From Winogradskyella alexanderae (GTDB lineage Bacteria; Bacteroidota; Bacteroidia; Flavobacteriales; Flavobacteriaceae), in assembly GCF_020166335.1 (NCBI RefSeq), contig NZ_JAIUJR010000005.1, positions 62,001-126,000 of the forward strand: a stretch of 64,000 nucleotides of DNA. The letters are read 5' to 3'. The notes beneath the pieces are model-generated. The model saw only the letters and a program-made list of their open reading frames with translations, made no database searches and was not told the origin of the DNA. The position numbers and the translations under genes were made by a program. Below, in pieces: positions 9,499-18,395 of this stretch (position 1 is its first letter; the number at the start of each line of letters is the position of its first letter).

Positions 9499-9989
9499 TC
9501 TAAAAAGCGTTTAAAACCTATTCGTTTCAGCATTTTTTTTTCAAATTCCCAGAAAAACTGAAACTGACCAAAAAGCCAACCAAAAGTAACTAAAAGAATT
9601 TGATAAAAAACAAGGCCAATGATAATAAATAAAATCCAGTAGAGCAGAGGGTTTAAGTTTTCTTTAGTAATTCCAATTAGCTTTATGATTGGTCTACCAA
9701 CAAACATTGAAGATGACCCTGTTATTGCAAAAACAATAAAGACTCTAATCATTTCCCAACGGTAGTCCAAAATCCATCTGTTTTCCAGCTTTTTGAACAA
9801 AAACAAAGTAAATTTTAATAAGATATAGCTTAGGACTGCTGTAGATGCAAGTACAACAACAAAATTTATATCTTCAAACACCACTTTTGAAATTCTAAAT
9901 GCAGAATATATTAATGCCACCAAACCAAAAAAAGGGAATATAAGTTGCCAATTTTCTTGTATTTCCCATCTCTCCTTAAACTTCTTCAT
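9495..9989 (-). CDS. DUF6787-like membrane protein
   Basis: The product has 164 residues with a basic N-terminus MKKFKERWEIQENWQL and four hydrophobic segments (about 17-35, 42-62, 82-102, 118-145). The segment VFAITGSSSMFVGRPIIKLIGI, with its FVGRP turn, is the part I associate with the flavobacterial DUF6787 family. Some databases label that family as diacylglyceryl-transferase-like, without biochemical support. It has its own -7 box and overlaps the next gene by 4 nt, so it is the first gene of the unit leading to the TonB receptor. Function unknown. Confidence 0.7.
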   Translation of the reverse strand: MKKFKERWEIQENWQLIFPFFGLVALIYSAFRISKVVFEDINFVVVLASTAVLSYILLKFTLFLFKKLENRWILDYRWEMIRVFIVFAITGSSSMFVGRPIIKLIGITKENLNPLLYWILFIIIGLVFYQILLVTFGWLFGQFQFFWEFEKKMLKRIGFKRFLE

Positions 9990-10006
9990 ACATCAATTTT
10001 GCAGTG

Positions 10007-10014
10007 CAAAATTA
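10007..10014 (-). promoter_or_regulatory. -7 promoter box before the DUF6787-like gene
   Basis: The minus strand reads TAATTTTG, 17 nt before the start at 9989. The surrounding 15-mer CAGTGCAAAATTACA (plus strand, 10002-10016) is identical to the one at the fumC promoter (2231-2245). It suggests that the genes from 9989 to 6046 form a transcription unit separate from the DUF6146 gene. Confidence 0.5.
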
Positions 10015-10016
10015 CA

Positions 10017-10454
10017 TTAAATTCTAGGAATGAAAGACGTTAATTGTTGATTATATTTTATTTGAAAATAGACAAAATAATTATAGAGTAAATAATTTAC
10101 TTCGTATCCATAATCCGTGTTTACATCATAGTCAATTCGTAATTCATAAAGACTTGGATCATAAACTTGAGGCTGAAGATTCCTTTGATTCCATGATTGC
10201 ACTAATAAGGCATTTCTGGACTCAAGAAATTCCTGCGAATGAAAACCTCTCGGTCTTGCGGTACCCATTAACCATTGTCTAAAACCAGGTTCGATAATTA
10301 TAATTTCGTAATCGGTTTCATCACTACTAATAGAAACCGTATCGGTTTTAACTAGTGGATCTTCGTTATCGTGGTTGATAATTTGCTTGATTTCATAGGT
10401 TTTGCAACTGGCAAAAAGAGAGATTATTAGTGCAAAATGTAATAGCTTTTTCAT
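10017..10454 (-). CDS. DUF6146 family lipoprotein
   Basis: This 145-residue protein has a lipoprotein signal, MKKLLHFALIISLFASCK, with Cys17 as the lipidation site. The middle segment EIIIIEPGFRQWLMGTARPRGFHSQEFLESRN and the tail Tyr-rich run YGYEVNYLLYNYFVYFQIKY are the recurring features of the flavobacterial DUF6146 family. No function is known. It lies 27 nt before the DUF6787-like gene, but the -7 box between them argues for partly separate transcription. Confidence 0.78.
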   Translation of the reverse strand: MKKLLHFALIISLFASCKTYEIKQIINHDNEDPLVKTDTVSISSDETDYEIIIIEPGFRQWLMGTARPRGFHSQEFLESRNALLVQSWNQRNLQPQVYDPSLYELRIDYDVNTDYGYEVNYLLYNYFVYFQIKYNQQLTSFIPRI

Positions 10455-10595
10455 AACTGTTAAAGATATTGAATTAAGATTAGAATTACGATATAGTAAA
10501 CAAACTAACCCAATCTATTTTCCTTTATCAAACTATAATTAGTATATAAGACCTTTCAATGAGTCTATTGTAAATTCTGAAAAGGATAAACAAAA

Positions 10596-10620
10596 AAAGT
10601 AGTCCAAAAAGAACTACTTT
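10596..10620 (-). terminator. terminator downstream of the DUF937 gene
   Basis: AAAGTAGT (10596-10603) pairs with ACTACTTT (10613-10620). On the minus strand the stem is followed by TTTT (7-nt T-run including stem bases), 24 nt past the stop of the gene at 10644. Confidence 0.75.
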
Positions 10621-10643
10621 GAAATTATCAATGTAATGAAACA

Positions 10644-11279
10644 TTACTTACCAAATAAACCTCCTAGTAAGCCACCTAATCCACTTTTTTTCTTGCTTCC
10701 ACCTAAGACCATTCCCGCAACATCATCAATAACACTACCATCTCCGTCTGCGTCTAGAATGCTCTCCAAGAAACTTTGTTCGTTTCTAGTTTCATTACCG
10801 CCAAGCATGCCACCAATTAATCCAGTTAATTGACTTTCGGAGCTAACATTATTTTGACGCGCTTGCTTACCAAGCATTCCCATTAAAATAGGAGCGGCCA
10901 CTTTTAATATGTCACCAACAGAACCAGCATCTATACCGGCTTTTTGTCCAATTACTTGTTGTACACCTTGTTGTTTTCCTCCAAGTACATGGCCAAGAAT
11001 TTTAGCACCATCGACTTTAACTTCCTCGTTAACGCCACCACCAAATAGACCTCCAAGATTATCTAAAATACTTCCATCGTGCTTACTGTTTAATGCGCCC
11101 ATGAGACCTTGTGCTCCTTGGGTTGTTGATGCATTACGTTCCATCGCTTTCATTAAGACAGGCAACGCCATTGTTAGTACGCTACTTGTTTTATTTGCAT
11201 CATTTCCTGTAGAACCGGAAACACCATTAATAATTGTTTTACCGAGGTCACTGTTTAATAAGTCTAAAATTCCTGACAT
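10644..11279 (-). CDS. DUF937 domain-containing protein
   Basis: The likely start is the ATG at 11279 (MSGILDLLNSDLGKTII), giving 211 residues; a longer reading to 11321 adds only an AT-rich leader translation. DUF937 proteins are built of alanine/glycine/leucine-rich helical repeats. Here these are LGKTIINGVSG, TMALPVLMKAMERN, AQGLMGALN, VLGGKQQGVQQVIGQKAGI and ILKVAAPILMGMLGKQAR. The C-terminal third holds ILDADGDGSVIDDVAGM, a calcium-binding-like DxDGD loop, and ends in a Gly/Leu-rich tail GLGGLLGGLFGK. The family relates to YidB-type proteins of unknown role. It is monocistronic, between two terminators. Confidence 0.82.
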   Translation of the reverse strand: MSGILDLLNSDLGKTIINGVSGSTGNDANKTSSVLTMALPVLMKAMERNASTTQGAQGLMGALNSKHDGSILDNLGGLFGGGVNEEVKVDGAKILGHVLGGKQQGVQQVIGQKAGIDAGSVGDILKVAAPILMGMLGKQARQNNVSSESQLTGLIGGMLGGNETRNEQSFLESILDADGDGSVIDDVAGMVLGGSKKKSGLGGLLGGLFGK

Positions 11280-11324
11280 TTTTATATTTTTTATGATTAA
11301 TAATTTGATTTCAAGGTACAAAAA

Positions 11325-11347
11325 AGTCCCAATACATAATTAGGACT
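11325..11347 (-). terminator. terminator of the serC-serA operon
   Basis: AGTCCCAAT (11325-11333) pairs with ATTAGGACT (11339-11347), with one G-U pair and a 5-nt loop. On the minus strand it is followed by TTTT, 36 nt past the serA stop. Confidence 0.7.
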
Positions 11348-11382
11348 CATTTGTTTCTGTAAAGTCACACTTTAATATAAAA

Positions 11383-12333
11383 TTATCCCAAAATACTGAT
11401 TATTTGATCTGCTAATTCTACACCAATTCTGTCTTGTGCTTCATTAGTTGCGGCACCAGTGTGTGGGGTTAGAGATAATGAAGAATTCATTAATAACTGA
11501 ACTTCCGGTTGTGGCTCTTTCTCGAAAACATCGAGTGCAGCACGAGCAACCTTGCCACTTTCAATTGCTTTTACTAATGCTACTTCATTGACCACGCCAC
11601 CACGTGCAGCGTTTGCGATTATAACTCCATCTTTCATCATCTTGAAGTCAGACTCGTCAATAACATAGTCTTTTTGTGCTGGGACGTGCAATGTGAGAAA
11701 ATCAGCTTGTTTTAAAACATCCTCCTTAGAAACTGTTTTAATGTTGAAACTAACTTTTTGACCATCAAAAAAATCAAGTTCTAATTCTGCTGCATCAATA
11801 AATGGATCAAACGCTACGATATTCATTCCAGCGCCAATACCTATTTTAGCTGTTGCTTGTCCAATACGACCAAATCCTATAACACCAAGTGTTTTACCTT
11901 TTAATTCAACACCTTTTGCATAAGCTTTTTTAAGGCTTTTAAAATTTTTATCGCCTTCTAAGGGCATATCTCTATTCGCGTTATGAAGAAATCTTGCCAA
12001 GCCATAGAAATGCCCAAACACGAGCTCTGCTACCGAATGCGATGACGCTGCGGGTGTATTTATAACATGGATTCCTTTTTCTCTTGCGTATTCTACATCA
12101 ATATTATCCATGCCAACACCACCTCGGCCAATGATTTTGAGACTTGGACAGTTATCTATGATATCTTTTCTTACCTTGGTGGCACTACGAACCAATAATA
12201 CTGAAATAGTATTGTCATTGATATAATTTTGAAGTTGCTCTTGCGCGACTGTTGTTGTTAACACTTCATAACCTGCATTTTCAAGGGCAGTTATACCACT
12301 TTGCGAAATACCGTCATTTGCTAATACTTTCAT
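11383..12333 (-). CDS. serA: D-3-phosphoglycerate dehydrogenase, short form
   Basis: This enzyme oxidises 3-phosphoglycerate to 3-phosphohydroxypyruvate, the first step of serine synthesis, using NAD. The 316 residues cover the two-domain 2-hydroxyacid dehydrogenase fold. The Rossmann motif GVIGFGRIGQATA is near residue 150. The catalytic Arg is in ANAARGGVVNE, the Glu in EKEP and the His in TPHTGAAT. It lacks the C-terminal ACT domain of serine-inhibited enzymes, so feedback by serine would need another route. It follows serC by 14 nt, so the two form a serine operon and the assignment is firmer than homology to the broad family alone. Confidence 0.92.
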   Translation of the reverse strand: MKVLANDGISQSGITALENAGYEVLTTTVAQEQLQNYINDNTISVLLVRSATKVRKDIIDNCPSLKIIGRGGVGMDNIDVEYAREKGIHVINTPAASSHSVAELVFGHFYGLARFLHNANRDMPLEGDKNFKSLKKAYAKGVELKGKTLGVIGFGRIGQATAKIGIGAGMNIVAFDPFIDAAELELDFFDGQKVSFNIKTVSKEDVLKQADFLTLHVPAQKDYVIDESDFKMMKDGVIIANAARGGVVNEVALVKAIESGKVARAALDVFEKEPQPEVQLLMNSSLSLTPHTGAATNEAQDRIGVELADQIISILG

Positions 12334-12347
12334 TTTTTAAATTTTTA

Positions 12348-13409
12348 TTACGCTTTACGTTCTAGTTCACTCATCACTTCAACTAGAGCTTTTACACTGT
12401 CTAGTGTCAAGGCATTGTACATCGATGCTCTGTAACCGCCAACACTCCTGTGGCCATTTAATCCGTTTATCCCTGCTTCTTTCCACATTGCATCAAAAGT
12501 TTCCTTTAAGTTCTCATTCTCTAGTGTAAAAGTTGCATTCATTATAGAACGGTCTTCTTTTACTGCATAGCCTTTAAATAATGGATTTAAATCAATTTCA
12601 GAGTAGATTAGTCGTGCTTTCTTCTCATTTTCTTCTTCGATGGCCTTTATTCCACCAAGATCTTTTAACCATTCCATTGTTAACATAGATACATAAACAG
12701 CAAATACTGGAGGTGTGTTAAACATACTCCCTTTATTAATGTGTACTTTATAATCCATCATAGAAGGAATTTTACGAGATACTTTGCCAAGTACATCTTC
12801 CTTAACTACAACTAAGGTTGCACCAGCTGGGCCCATATTTTTCTGAGCGCCAGCGTAAATAATATCGAATTTGGAAAAATCTAATTGCCTAGAGAAGATG
12901 TCACTACTCATGTCGCAAACCATTGGAATTGGGGAATTTGGAAATTCCTTTATTTGTGTTCCAAAAATGGTATTATTAGATGTGCAATGGAAATAATCAT
13001 AATCTTCCGGAATATCATACCCTTTCGGAATGTAATTATAGCCCGCGCTTTTTGAAGAAGCCACTTCATAAATATCGTCATAAATTTGGGCTTCTTTAAT
13101 GGCTTTATCAGACCAGGTACCAGTGTTTAGATAACCTGCTCTTTTTTCAAGCATATTCAACGCAACCATTAAAAATTGGGTACTTGCACCACCTTGTAGA
13201 AACAATGCTTTATATCCTTTTCCTTCAAGATCTAACAATTCTAGTGCTAAGGATCTCGCTTTCTCCATTACATCAACAAATGGTTTGCTACGATGAGAAA
13301 TTTCTAGAAGCGATAAACCATCATCAAAATTTAATACTGCCTGCGCAGCTTTTTCCATTACAGACTTTGGCAAAATACACGGACCTGCACTAAAATTATG
13401 TTTTTTCAT
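12348..13409 (-). CDS. serC: phosphoserine aminotransferase
   Basis: This PLP enzyme converts 3-phosphohydroxypyruvate and glutamate to O-phosphoserine. The 353 residues begin MKKHNFSAGPCILPKSV, the SerC N-terminus. The PLP lysine lies in YAGAQKNMGPAG near residue 190. The C-terminal NGLNGHRSVGGYRASMYNAL carries the HR and GGxRAS substrate-phosphate residues. It is the first gene of the serC-serA operon. The final enzyme, phosphoserine phosphatase, is not in the window. Confidence 0.96.
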   Translation of the reverse strand: MKKHNFSAGPCILPKSVMEKAAQAVLNFDDGLSLLEISHRSKPFVDVMEKARSLALELLDLEGKGYKALFLQGGASTQFLMVALNMLEKRAGYLNTGTWSDKAIKEAQIYDDIYEVASSKSAGYNYIPKGYDIPEDYDYFHCTSNNTIFGTQIKEFPNSPIPMVCDMSSDIFSRQLDFSKFDIIYAGAQKNMGPAGATLVVVKEDVLGKVSRKIPSMMDYKVHINKGSMFNTPPVFAVYVSMLTMEWLKDLGGIKAIEEENEKKARLIYSEIDLNPLFKGYAVKEDRSIMNATFTLENENLKETFDAMWKEAGINGLNGHRSVGGYRASMYNALTLDSVKALVEVMSELERKA

Positions 13410-13481
13410 GATTGAATTTTTAGACGTACAAAAATGCTAATTTATTAATGATTTAACATTACCAAATTGATAATTTTTATT

Positions 13482-14540
13482 CTATGTTTTTAACAAGAAT
13501 TCAACAGTATCAATGTTGTCTGCATAATCCCATAGCTCTGGTTTTTGCGTTTCTCCAAAGGCCACCTCTCCGTCAATAAAATCCTTTGAGACGATACACT
13601 GAATGCTATCTTTATCCTTTTTTAGTTTTTCTCTCAGTGATTCTTCATTTTCATAAAATTCGTAAAACACTGTTGCAATTGGCGAGGCATAACTTTTATC
13701 TTCTTTTAGCATTAAAAACCCATTCTCAAGCATATCAAATTCACTCATTAAATAAACTGCCTTATTGTAGTCGTAATTATTTGCGTATTTGGTTTCATGA
13801 ATTATAGGATGCCATTTGTATACTGCGCTAAAAAAAGTATCGAAATTGTAGTCCTTTGGGACAAATAATTTGGAAACGCTTCTGCATCCTAAACCATAGT
13901 ATCTAAAAATATCATTAGATAAAGCCTCAAGCTCCTCGATTGACTCATTGCCTTGCAGTACTGCCACGGAGTTTCTGTTCTTTCTTATTATGGCGGGTTT
14001 GTCTTTAAAGTAATATTCAAAATAGCGTGCTGTATTATTGCTTCCAGTTGCAATAACAGTATCGTAATTTGTGAGCTTTTCTTGAGTAAACTTGATTTTA
14101 CCTTTAAATCCTGGTTCAATTGTTTCCAGATATTTGGTCAAGTAAGGGAGGAGGTGTCTATCGTTAGATGACTGTTTCACTAATATGTCATGTCCAGAGA
14201 TTAGTGCAGAAATAAAATCGTGAAAGCCTACCAAAGGAATATTTCCAGCCATAATTATGGCTACGCATTTTAACGCATTACTATTAAAGCTATACTTACT
14301 TAACCACTTGTTAATTTTTCTATGAATCAATGCATTAGACCATGAATCTAATGCGAAATAAATATTGTCATCAGTAAACCAACCATTATGTTCCCTTGCT
14401 AATTTAATTTGATGTTTAAAGCCATCATAAAACAAATCATTAGCTTCAAGAGAATCGTTTTTCTCATTGTCATTTTTAGAAAATTGGCCTAAAAACAGCC
14501 CTAATTTAACAAAAGCGTTAATTCTTTGTTGTAAATCCAT
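13482..14540 (-). CDS. acyl-CoA reductase, LuxC-like
   Basis: From the ATG at 14540 ([19 protein letters not shown]) the product is 352 residues; a longer frame starting at 14672 would run across the divergent ferredoxin start. It resembles the LuxC/acyl-CoA reductase family of the aldehyde dehydrogenase superfamily. Visible features are [19 protein letters not shown] near residue 95, [17 protein letters not shown] near 165, and the catalytic Cys in [17 protein letters not shown] near 220. Such genes sit beside a dicluster ferredoxin in many flavobacteria, as here, which hints at a shared redox process. The substrate is unknown, and bioluminescence is not implied since no luxABDE is seen. Confidence 0.8.
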   Translation of the reverse strand: MDLQQRINAFVKLGLFLGQFSKNDNEKNDSLEANDLFYDGFKHQIKLAREHNGWFTDDNIYFALDSWSNALIHRKINKWLSKYSFNSNALKCVAIIMAGNIPLVGFHDFISALISGHDILVKQSSNDRHLLPYLTKYLETIEPGFKGKIKFTQEKLTNYDTVIATGSNNTARYFEYYFKDKPAIIRKNRNSVAVLQGNESIEELEALSNDIFRYYGLGCRSVSKLFVPKDYNFDTFFSAVYKWHPIIHETKYANNYDYNKAVYLMSEFDMLENGFLMLKEDKSYASPIATVFYEFYENEESLREKLKKDKDSIQCIVSKDFIDGEVAFGETQKPELWDYADNIDTVEFLLKT

Positions 14541-14610
14541 ACAGTGTTTGGTAAAAAGCCTTACAGGTTTTATTTTTACGATTGCAAAATTAAGGAAAAG
14601 AAAAACTATT

Positions 14611-14964
14611 ATGGCAATTATAATTACAGATGAATGTATAAATTGTGGGGCCTGTGAGCCGGAATGTCCCAATACTGCTATCTATGAAGGTGCAGACGAT
14701 TGGAGGTATTCTGATGGCACTAGCCTTACAGGTAAAGTGGTTTTACCAAATGGTAAAGAAGTTGATGCGGACGAAACTCAAGAACCCATAAGTGATGAGA
14801 TTTACTACATCGCTCCAGACAAATGTACAGAGTGCATGGGATTTCATGAAGAACCACAATGTGCAGCAGTTTGTCCAGTGGATTGCTGTGTGCCTGACGA
14901 AGATATTGTCGAAACAGAGGAGGAGTTGTTGGGCAAACAACGCTTTATGCATCCAGAAGATTAA
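14611..14964 (+). CDS. 4Fe-4S dicluster ferredoxin
   Basis: The ATG at 14611 begins [15 protein letters not shown], giving 117 residues. Cluster 1 is bound by [12 protein letters not shown] near residue 9. Cluster 2 is bound by [18 protein letters not shown] near residue 72, with an eight-residue insertion between its second and third Cys, followed by VDCC. This insertion and the C-terminal acidic helix ([14 protein letters not shown]) are the pattern of Allochromatium-type 2[4Fe-4S] ferredoxins, low-potential electron carriers. It is transcribed away from the acyl-CoA reductase and ends at a strong terminator. Confidence 0.92.
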   Translation: MAIIITDECINCGACEPECPNTAIYEGADDWRYSDGTSLTGKVVLPNGKEVDADETQEPISDEIYYIAPDKCTECMGFHEEPQCAAVCPVDCCVPDEDIVETEEELLGKQRFMHPED

Positions 14965-14988
14965 GCAATATGCAAAGTAGACATTGAT

Positions 14989-15015
14989 AAACCCGAAGTC
15001 GATAACTTCGGGTTT
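14989..15015 (+). terminator. terminator of the ferredoxin gene
   Basis: A perfect 11-bp stem, AAACCCGAAGT (14989-14999) and ACTTCGGGTTT (15005-15015), with a 5-nt loop, followed by AATATTTTTTT. Confidence 0.9.
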
Positions 15016-15240
15016 AATATTTTTTTAAAAGTTAATTTGGAAACGAATCTATTTCACTTTTCATAGCTGCCAATTCAAATTTCATATATTGCATTAAACG
15101 TTTTACAGTTGTGGTATCTCAGACGTTATTTTGGACATGAAATGATGGAATTTAGGGTGCTAAAAACTTACGACGCATCGTTAAACTGAAAAGTTAAAAT
15201 TTATTACATTATAAATAGTACCAATTCTTACGGTATTTAA

Positions 15241-15248
15241 TACTTTTG
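15241..15248 (+). promoter_or_regulatory. -7 promoter box of ychF
   Basis: TACTTTTG matches TAnnTTTG and is followed by CAC, as in many flavobacterial start sites. It lies 22 nt before the ychF ATG. The rest of the 255-nt gap upstream (15016-15240) shows no other feature to me. Confidence 0.55.
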
Positions 15249-15270
15249 CACTCGCAAAATTTATTAATAC

Positions 15271-16365
15271 ATGAAAGCTGGAATTGTAGGATTACCCAAT
15301 GTTGGAAAATCAACTCTTTTTAATTGTTTGTCAAATGCAAAGGCGCAAAGTGCAAACTTTCCGTTTTGTACGATAGAACCAAATATTGGTGTTGTAAATG
15401 TGCCAGATCAAAGACTTACCACTTTAGAAAAACTTGTTAATCCAGAAAAAGTTGTGCCTGCTACTGTAGAAATTGTAGATATCGCAGGTTTGGTTAAAGG
15501 AGCCAGTAAAGGTGAAGGTCTCGGAAACCAGTTTTTAGCTAACATACGTGAGACCGATGCCATTCTCCATGTTTTACGTTGTTTTGATAACGATAATATA
15601 GTACATGTAGATGGTTCTGTGGACCCCATAAGGGACAAGGAAACTATTGATATGGAACTTCAGCTCAAGGATTTAGAAACAGCAGAAAAAAAATTAGATA
15701 AGGTAAAGCGTGCTGCCAATACTGGAAATAAAGAGGCGCAGGCTGAACAAGCAGTACTTTTAAAGATTAAAAACGGCTTGGAAACAGGAGCCTCGGTACG
15801 AGCTTTAGATTTTACTGACGAGGATTATGCGGACTATGTAAAGCCTTTACAGTTTATTACAGATAAACCAGTAATGTATGTGTGCAACGTTGATGAAGCA
15901 TCAGCTACTAGCGGCAACGCTTATGTAGACAAGGTACGTGAGGCCGTAAAAGATGAAAAAGCGGAGATCTTAGTGTTGGCAGTTGGTACAGAAGCAGATA
16001 TTAATGAACTCGATGATTATGAGGAGCGTCAAATGTTTCTTGCGGATATTGGACTGGATGAGCCGGGTTCTGCTAAATTAATTAGAGCTGCCTATAAATT
16101 ATTAAACCTGCAAACGTATTTTACTGCAGGGCCTAAAGAGGTAAGAGCATGGACTGTAACTGTCGGATCTACAGCACCTCAAGCGGCAGGTGTAATTCAC
16201 ACGGATTTTGAAAAAGGATTCATTAGGGCGGAGGTGATAAATTATAATGACTATGTAAATTATGGTAGTGAAGCTAAAGTCAAAGAGGCTGGTAAAATGC
16301 GCGTAGAAGGTAAGAATTACATTGTAAAGGATGGTGATGTAATGCACTTCCTGTTTAATGTATAA
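15271..16365 (+). CDS. ychF: redox-regulated ribosome-binding ATPase YchF
   Basis: YchF is a universally conserved Obg-family P-loop ATPase that binds ribosomes and affects stress responses. The 364 residues are full length. G1 is GLPNVGKST at residues 7-15. G2/G3 are seen as [11 protein letters not shown] and [16 protein letters not shown]. The G4 position reads NVDEA instead of NKxD, the known reason this family prefers ATP to GTP. The C-terminal TGS domain ends [22 protein letters not shown]. It is monocistronic, with its own -7 box and terminator. Confidence 0.96.
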   Translation: MKAGIVGLPNVGKSTLFNCLSNAKAQSANFPFCTIEPNIGVVNVPDQRLTTLEKLVNPEKVVPATVEIVDIAGLVKGASKGEGLGNQFLANIRETDAILHVLRCFDNDNIVHVDGSVDPIRDKETIDMELQLKDLETAEKKLDKVKRAANTGNKEAQAEQAVLLKIKNGLETGASVRALDFTDEDYADYVKPLQFITDKPVMYVCNVDEASATSGNAYVDKVREAVKDEKAEILVLAVGTEADINELDDYEERQMFLADIGLDEPGSAKLIRAAYKLLNLQTYFTAGPKEVRAWTVTVGSTAPQAAGVIHTDFEKGFIRAEVINYNDYVNYGSEAKVKEAGKMRVEGKNYIVKDGDVMHFLFNV

Positions 16366-16387
16366 AAGACTTCAATAGTACAGAAAT

Positions 16388-16419
16388 AAAGGCCAACGTT
16401 CTCAACAACATTGGCCTTT
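16388..16419 (+). terminator. terminator of ychF
   Basis: AAAGGCCAA (16388-16396) pairs with TTGGCCTTT (16411-16419) and is followed by T, 22 nt past the ychF stop. Confidence 0.75.
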
Positions 16420-16509
16420 TAATTGTTAATTACTTTAGTAAAACCGTATTTCAATTTATTTAGTATAGTGTTATATTAGCGCTCTATCTAAATTTTTGTC
16501 CTAAATTTT

Positions 16510-18363
16510 ATGGCATCACAGTCTAATTATACTGAAGAAAATATACGTTCACTCGATTGGAAGGAGCATATCAGGATGCGTCCTGGTATGTACATCGGGA
16601 AATTGGGTGATGGATCATCGCCTGATGATGGAATTTATATTTTACTGAAAGAAGTTTTAGATAACTCAATTGATGAGTTTGTGATGGGTGCGGGAAAAAC
16701 CATTGAGATTTCTATCCAAGGCGAACGTGTTACTGTAAGAGATTATGGGCGAGGGATACCACTTGGAAAGGTTGTAGATGTGGTTTCAAAAATGAACACA
16801 GGTGGTAAGTACGATACCAAGGCATTTAAAAAGTCAGTTGGACTTAATGGTGTGGGTACTAAAGCTGTTAATGCACTTTCAACATATTTTAGAGTAGAAT
16901 CTACTAGGGATAACAAATCGGCTTCCGCAGAATTTGAGTTGGGAAATCTTACGAACAAAGAAATGTTGGAGGAAACCTCACGAAGAAAAGGAACAAAAGT
17001 TTCTTTTATTCCAGACAGCTCAATTTTTAAAAACTACAAGTACAGAAGCGAGTATGTAGTTAAGATGTTGAAAAACTATGTATATCTTAACCCTGGACTT
17101 ACAATTGTTTTTAACGGCGAAAAATACTACTCTGAAAATGGTCTAAAAGATTTACTCTCGGAGAATATATCAGACTCTGATCTTTTATATCCAATCATTC
17201 ACTTGAGAGGTGAAGATATTGAAGTTGCCATAACCCATAGCAAAACACAATACAGTGAAGAGTATCACTCGTTTGTAAACGGCCAAAATACAACTCAGGG
17301 TGGCACACATTTATCCGCATTTAGAGAGGCAATTGTAAAAACGATTAGAGAATACTATGGAAAAAATTATGATGCCTCCGATGTAAGGAAATCTGTAGTT
17401 GCAGCCATTGCGATAAAAGTAATGGAGCCTGTTTTTGAAAGTCAGACGAAAACAAAGCTGGGCTCAACAGATATGGGTGGTGATTTACCTACCGTAAGAA
17501 CCTATATTAACGATTTTGTAAAACGTTATTTAGATAACTACCTTCATAAGAATCCTGATGCCGCCGAAAAAATCCAAAGAAAGATTTTACAGGCAGAACG
17601 TGAGAGAAAGGAATTGTCTGGTATTAGAAAATTAGCCAAAGAACGAGCAAAGAAGGCAAGTTTGCATAATAAAAAGTTAAGAGACTGTCGTATACATTTT
17701 GGAGATACTAAAAGCGAAAGAAATTTAGAAACAACATTGTTCATAACAGAGGGAGATTCTGCTTCAGGTAGTATTACAAAGTCGCGTGATGTCAATACAC
17801 AAGCAGTATTCAGCCTAAAAGGTAAACCCTTAAATTCATATGGTCTTAGTAAAAAGATAGTATATGAAAATGAGGAATTCAATCTTCTACAGGCCGCATT
17901 GAATATTGAAGAGTCAATTGAAGATCTTCGTTACAACAATATTGTAATCGCGACTGATGCTGACGTAGATGGAATGCATATTCGGTTACTACTAATTACT
18001 TTCTTCTTGCAGTTTTTCCCTGAGGTCATTAAAGAGGGCCATCTTTATATTTTGCAAACACCACTATTTAGGGTGAGGAATAAAAAAGAAACAATTTATT
18101 GTTACAGCGAAGAAGAACGCAGGAATGCCATTGAAAAATTAAAACCAAAACCAGAAATTACGCGATTTAAAGGATTAGGTGAGATTTCACCCGATGAGTT
18201 TAAGCATTTTATTGGTGAGGACATTCGTTTAGATCCTGTAATGTTAGATAAAGATATGTCTATTGAAGAATTACTCTCCTTCTATATGGGCAAAAATACG
18301 CCGTCCAGACAAGAGTTTATCATTGAAAATCTTAAGGTTGAATTAGATGTTGTAGAGGATTAA
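16510..18363 (+). CDS. parE: DNA topoisomerase IV subunit B
   Basis: This is the ATPase/TOPRIM subunit of a type IIA topoisomerase that decatenates chromosomes. The 617 residues hold a GHKL ATPase ([18 protein letters not shown] with the Mg-binding Asn, [18 protein letters not shown]). The transducer domain QTKTKLGS has the catalytic Lys loop. The TOPRIM domain has EGDSASGS near residue 414 and [10 protein letters not shown] near residue 482, binding Mg. The short length and direct linkage to a long A subunit 32 nt downstream fit ParE rather than GyrB in this phylum; domain content alone would not separate them. Confidence 0.9.
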   Translation: MASQSNYTEENIRSLDWKEHIRMRPGMYIGKLGDGSSPDDGIYILLKEVLDNSIDEFVMGAGKTIEISIQGERVTVRDYGRGIPLGKVVDVVSKMNTGGKYDTKAFKKSVGLNGVGTKAVNALSTYFRVESTRDNKSASAEFELGNLTNKEMLEETSRRKGTKVSFIPDSSIFKNYKYRSEYVVKMLKNYVYLNPGLTIVFNGEKYYSENGLKDLLSENISDSDLLYPIIHLRGEDIEVAITHSKTQYSEEYHSFVNGQNTTQGGTHLSAFREAIVKTIREYYGKNYDASDVRKSVVAAIAIKVMEPVFESQTKTKLGSTDMGGDLPTVRTYINDFVKRYLDNYLHKNPDAAEKIQRKILQAERERKELSGIRKLAKERAKKASLHNKKLRDCRIHFGDTKSERNLETTLFITEGDSASGSITKSRDVNTQAVFSLKGKPLNSYGLSKKIVYENEEFNLLQAALNIEESIEDLRYNNIVIATDADVDGMHIRLLLITFFLQFFPEVIKEGHLYILQTPLFRVRNKKETIYCYSEEERRNAIEKLKPKPEITRFKGLGEISPDEFKHFIGEDIRLDPVMLDKDMSIEELLSFYMGKNTPSRQEFIIENLKVELDVVED

Positions 18364-18395
18364 CATTACTACACTAAAGTTGCGAAGTAAGACTT

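Noticed and set aside
10909..11343. 144-codon open frame on the plus strand
   Set aside because: Its Pro/Ser-rich translation is antisense to the Gly/Leu-rich DUF937 gene, whose composition keeps the opposite frame open.
14467..14610. Upstream extension of the ferredoxin frame
   Set aside because: It would run into the 5' end of the divergent acyl-CoA reductase gene. The ATG at 14611 begins exactly at the conserved ferredoxin N-terminus.
14541..14672. Upstream extension of the acyl-CoA reductase frame with a hydrophobic segment
   Set aside because: The apparent membrane segment is the antisense of the ferredoxin start and promoter region; the ATG at 14540 fits better.
13482..14964. Bioluminescence-type lux genes
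   Set aside because: The LuxC-like enzyme has no luxA, luxB, luxD or luxE neighbours; it is paired only with a ferredoxin.
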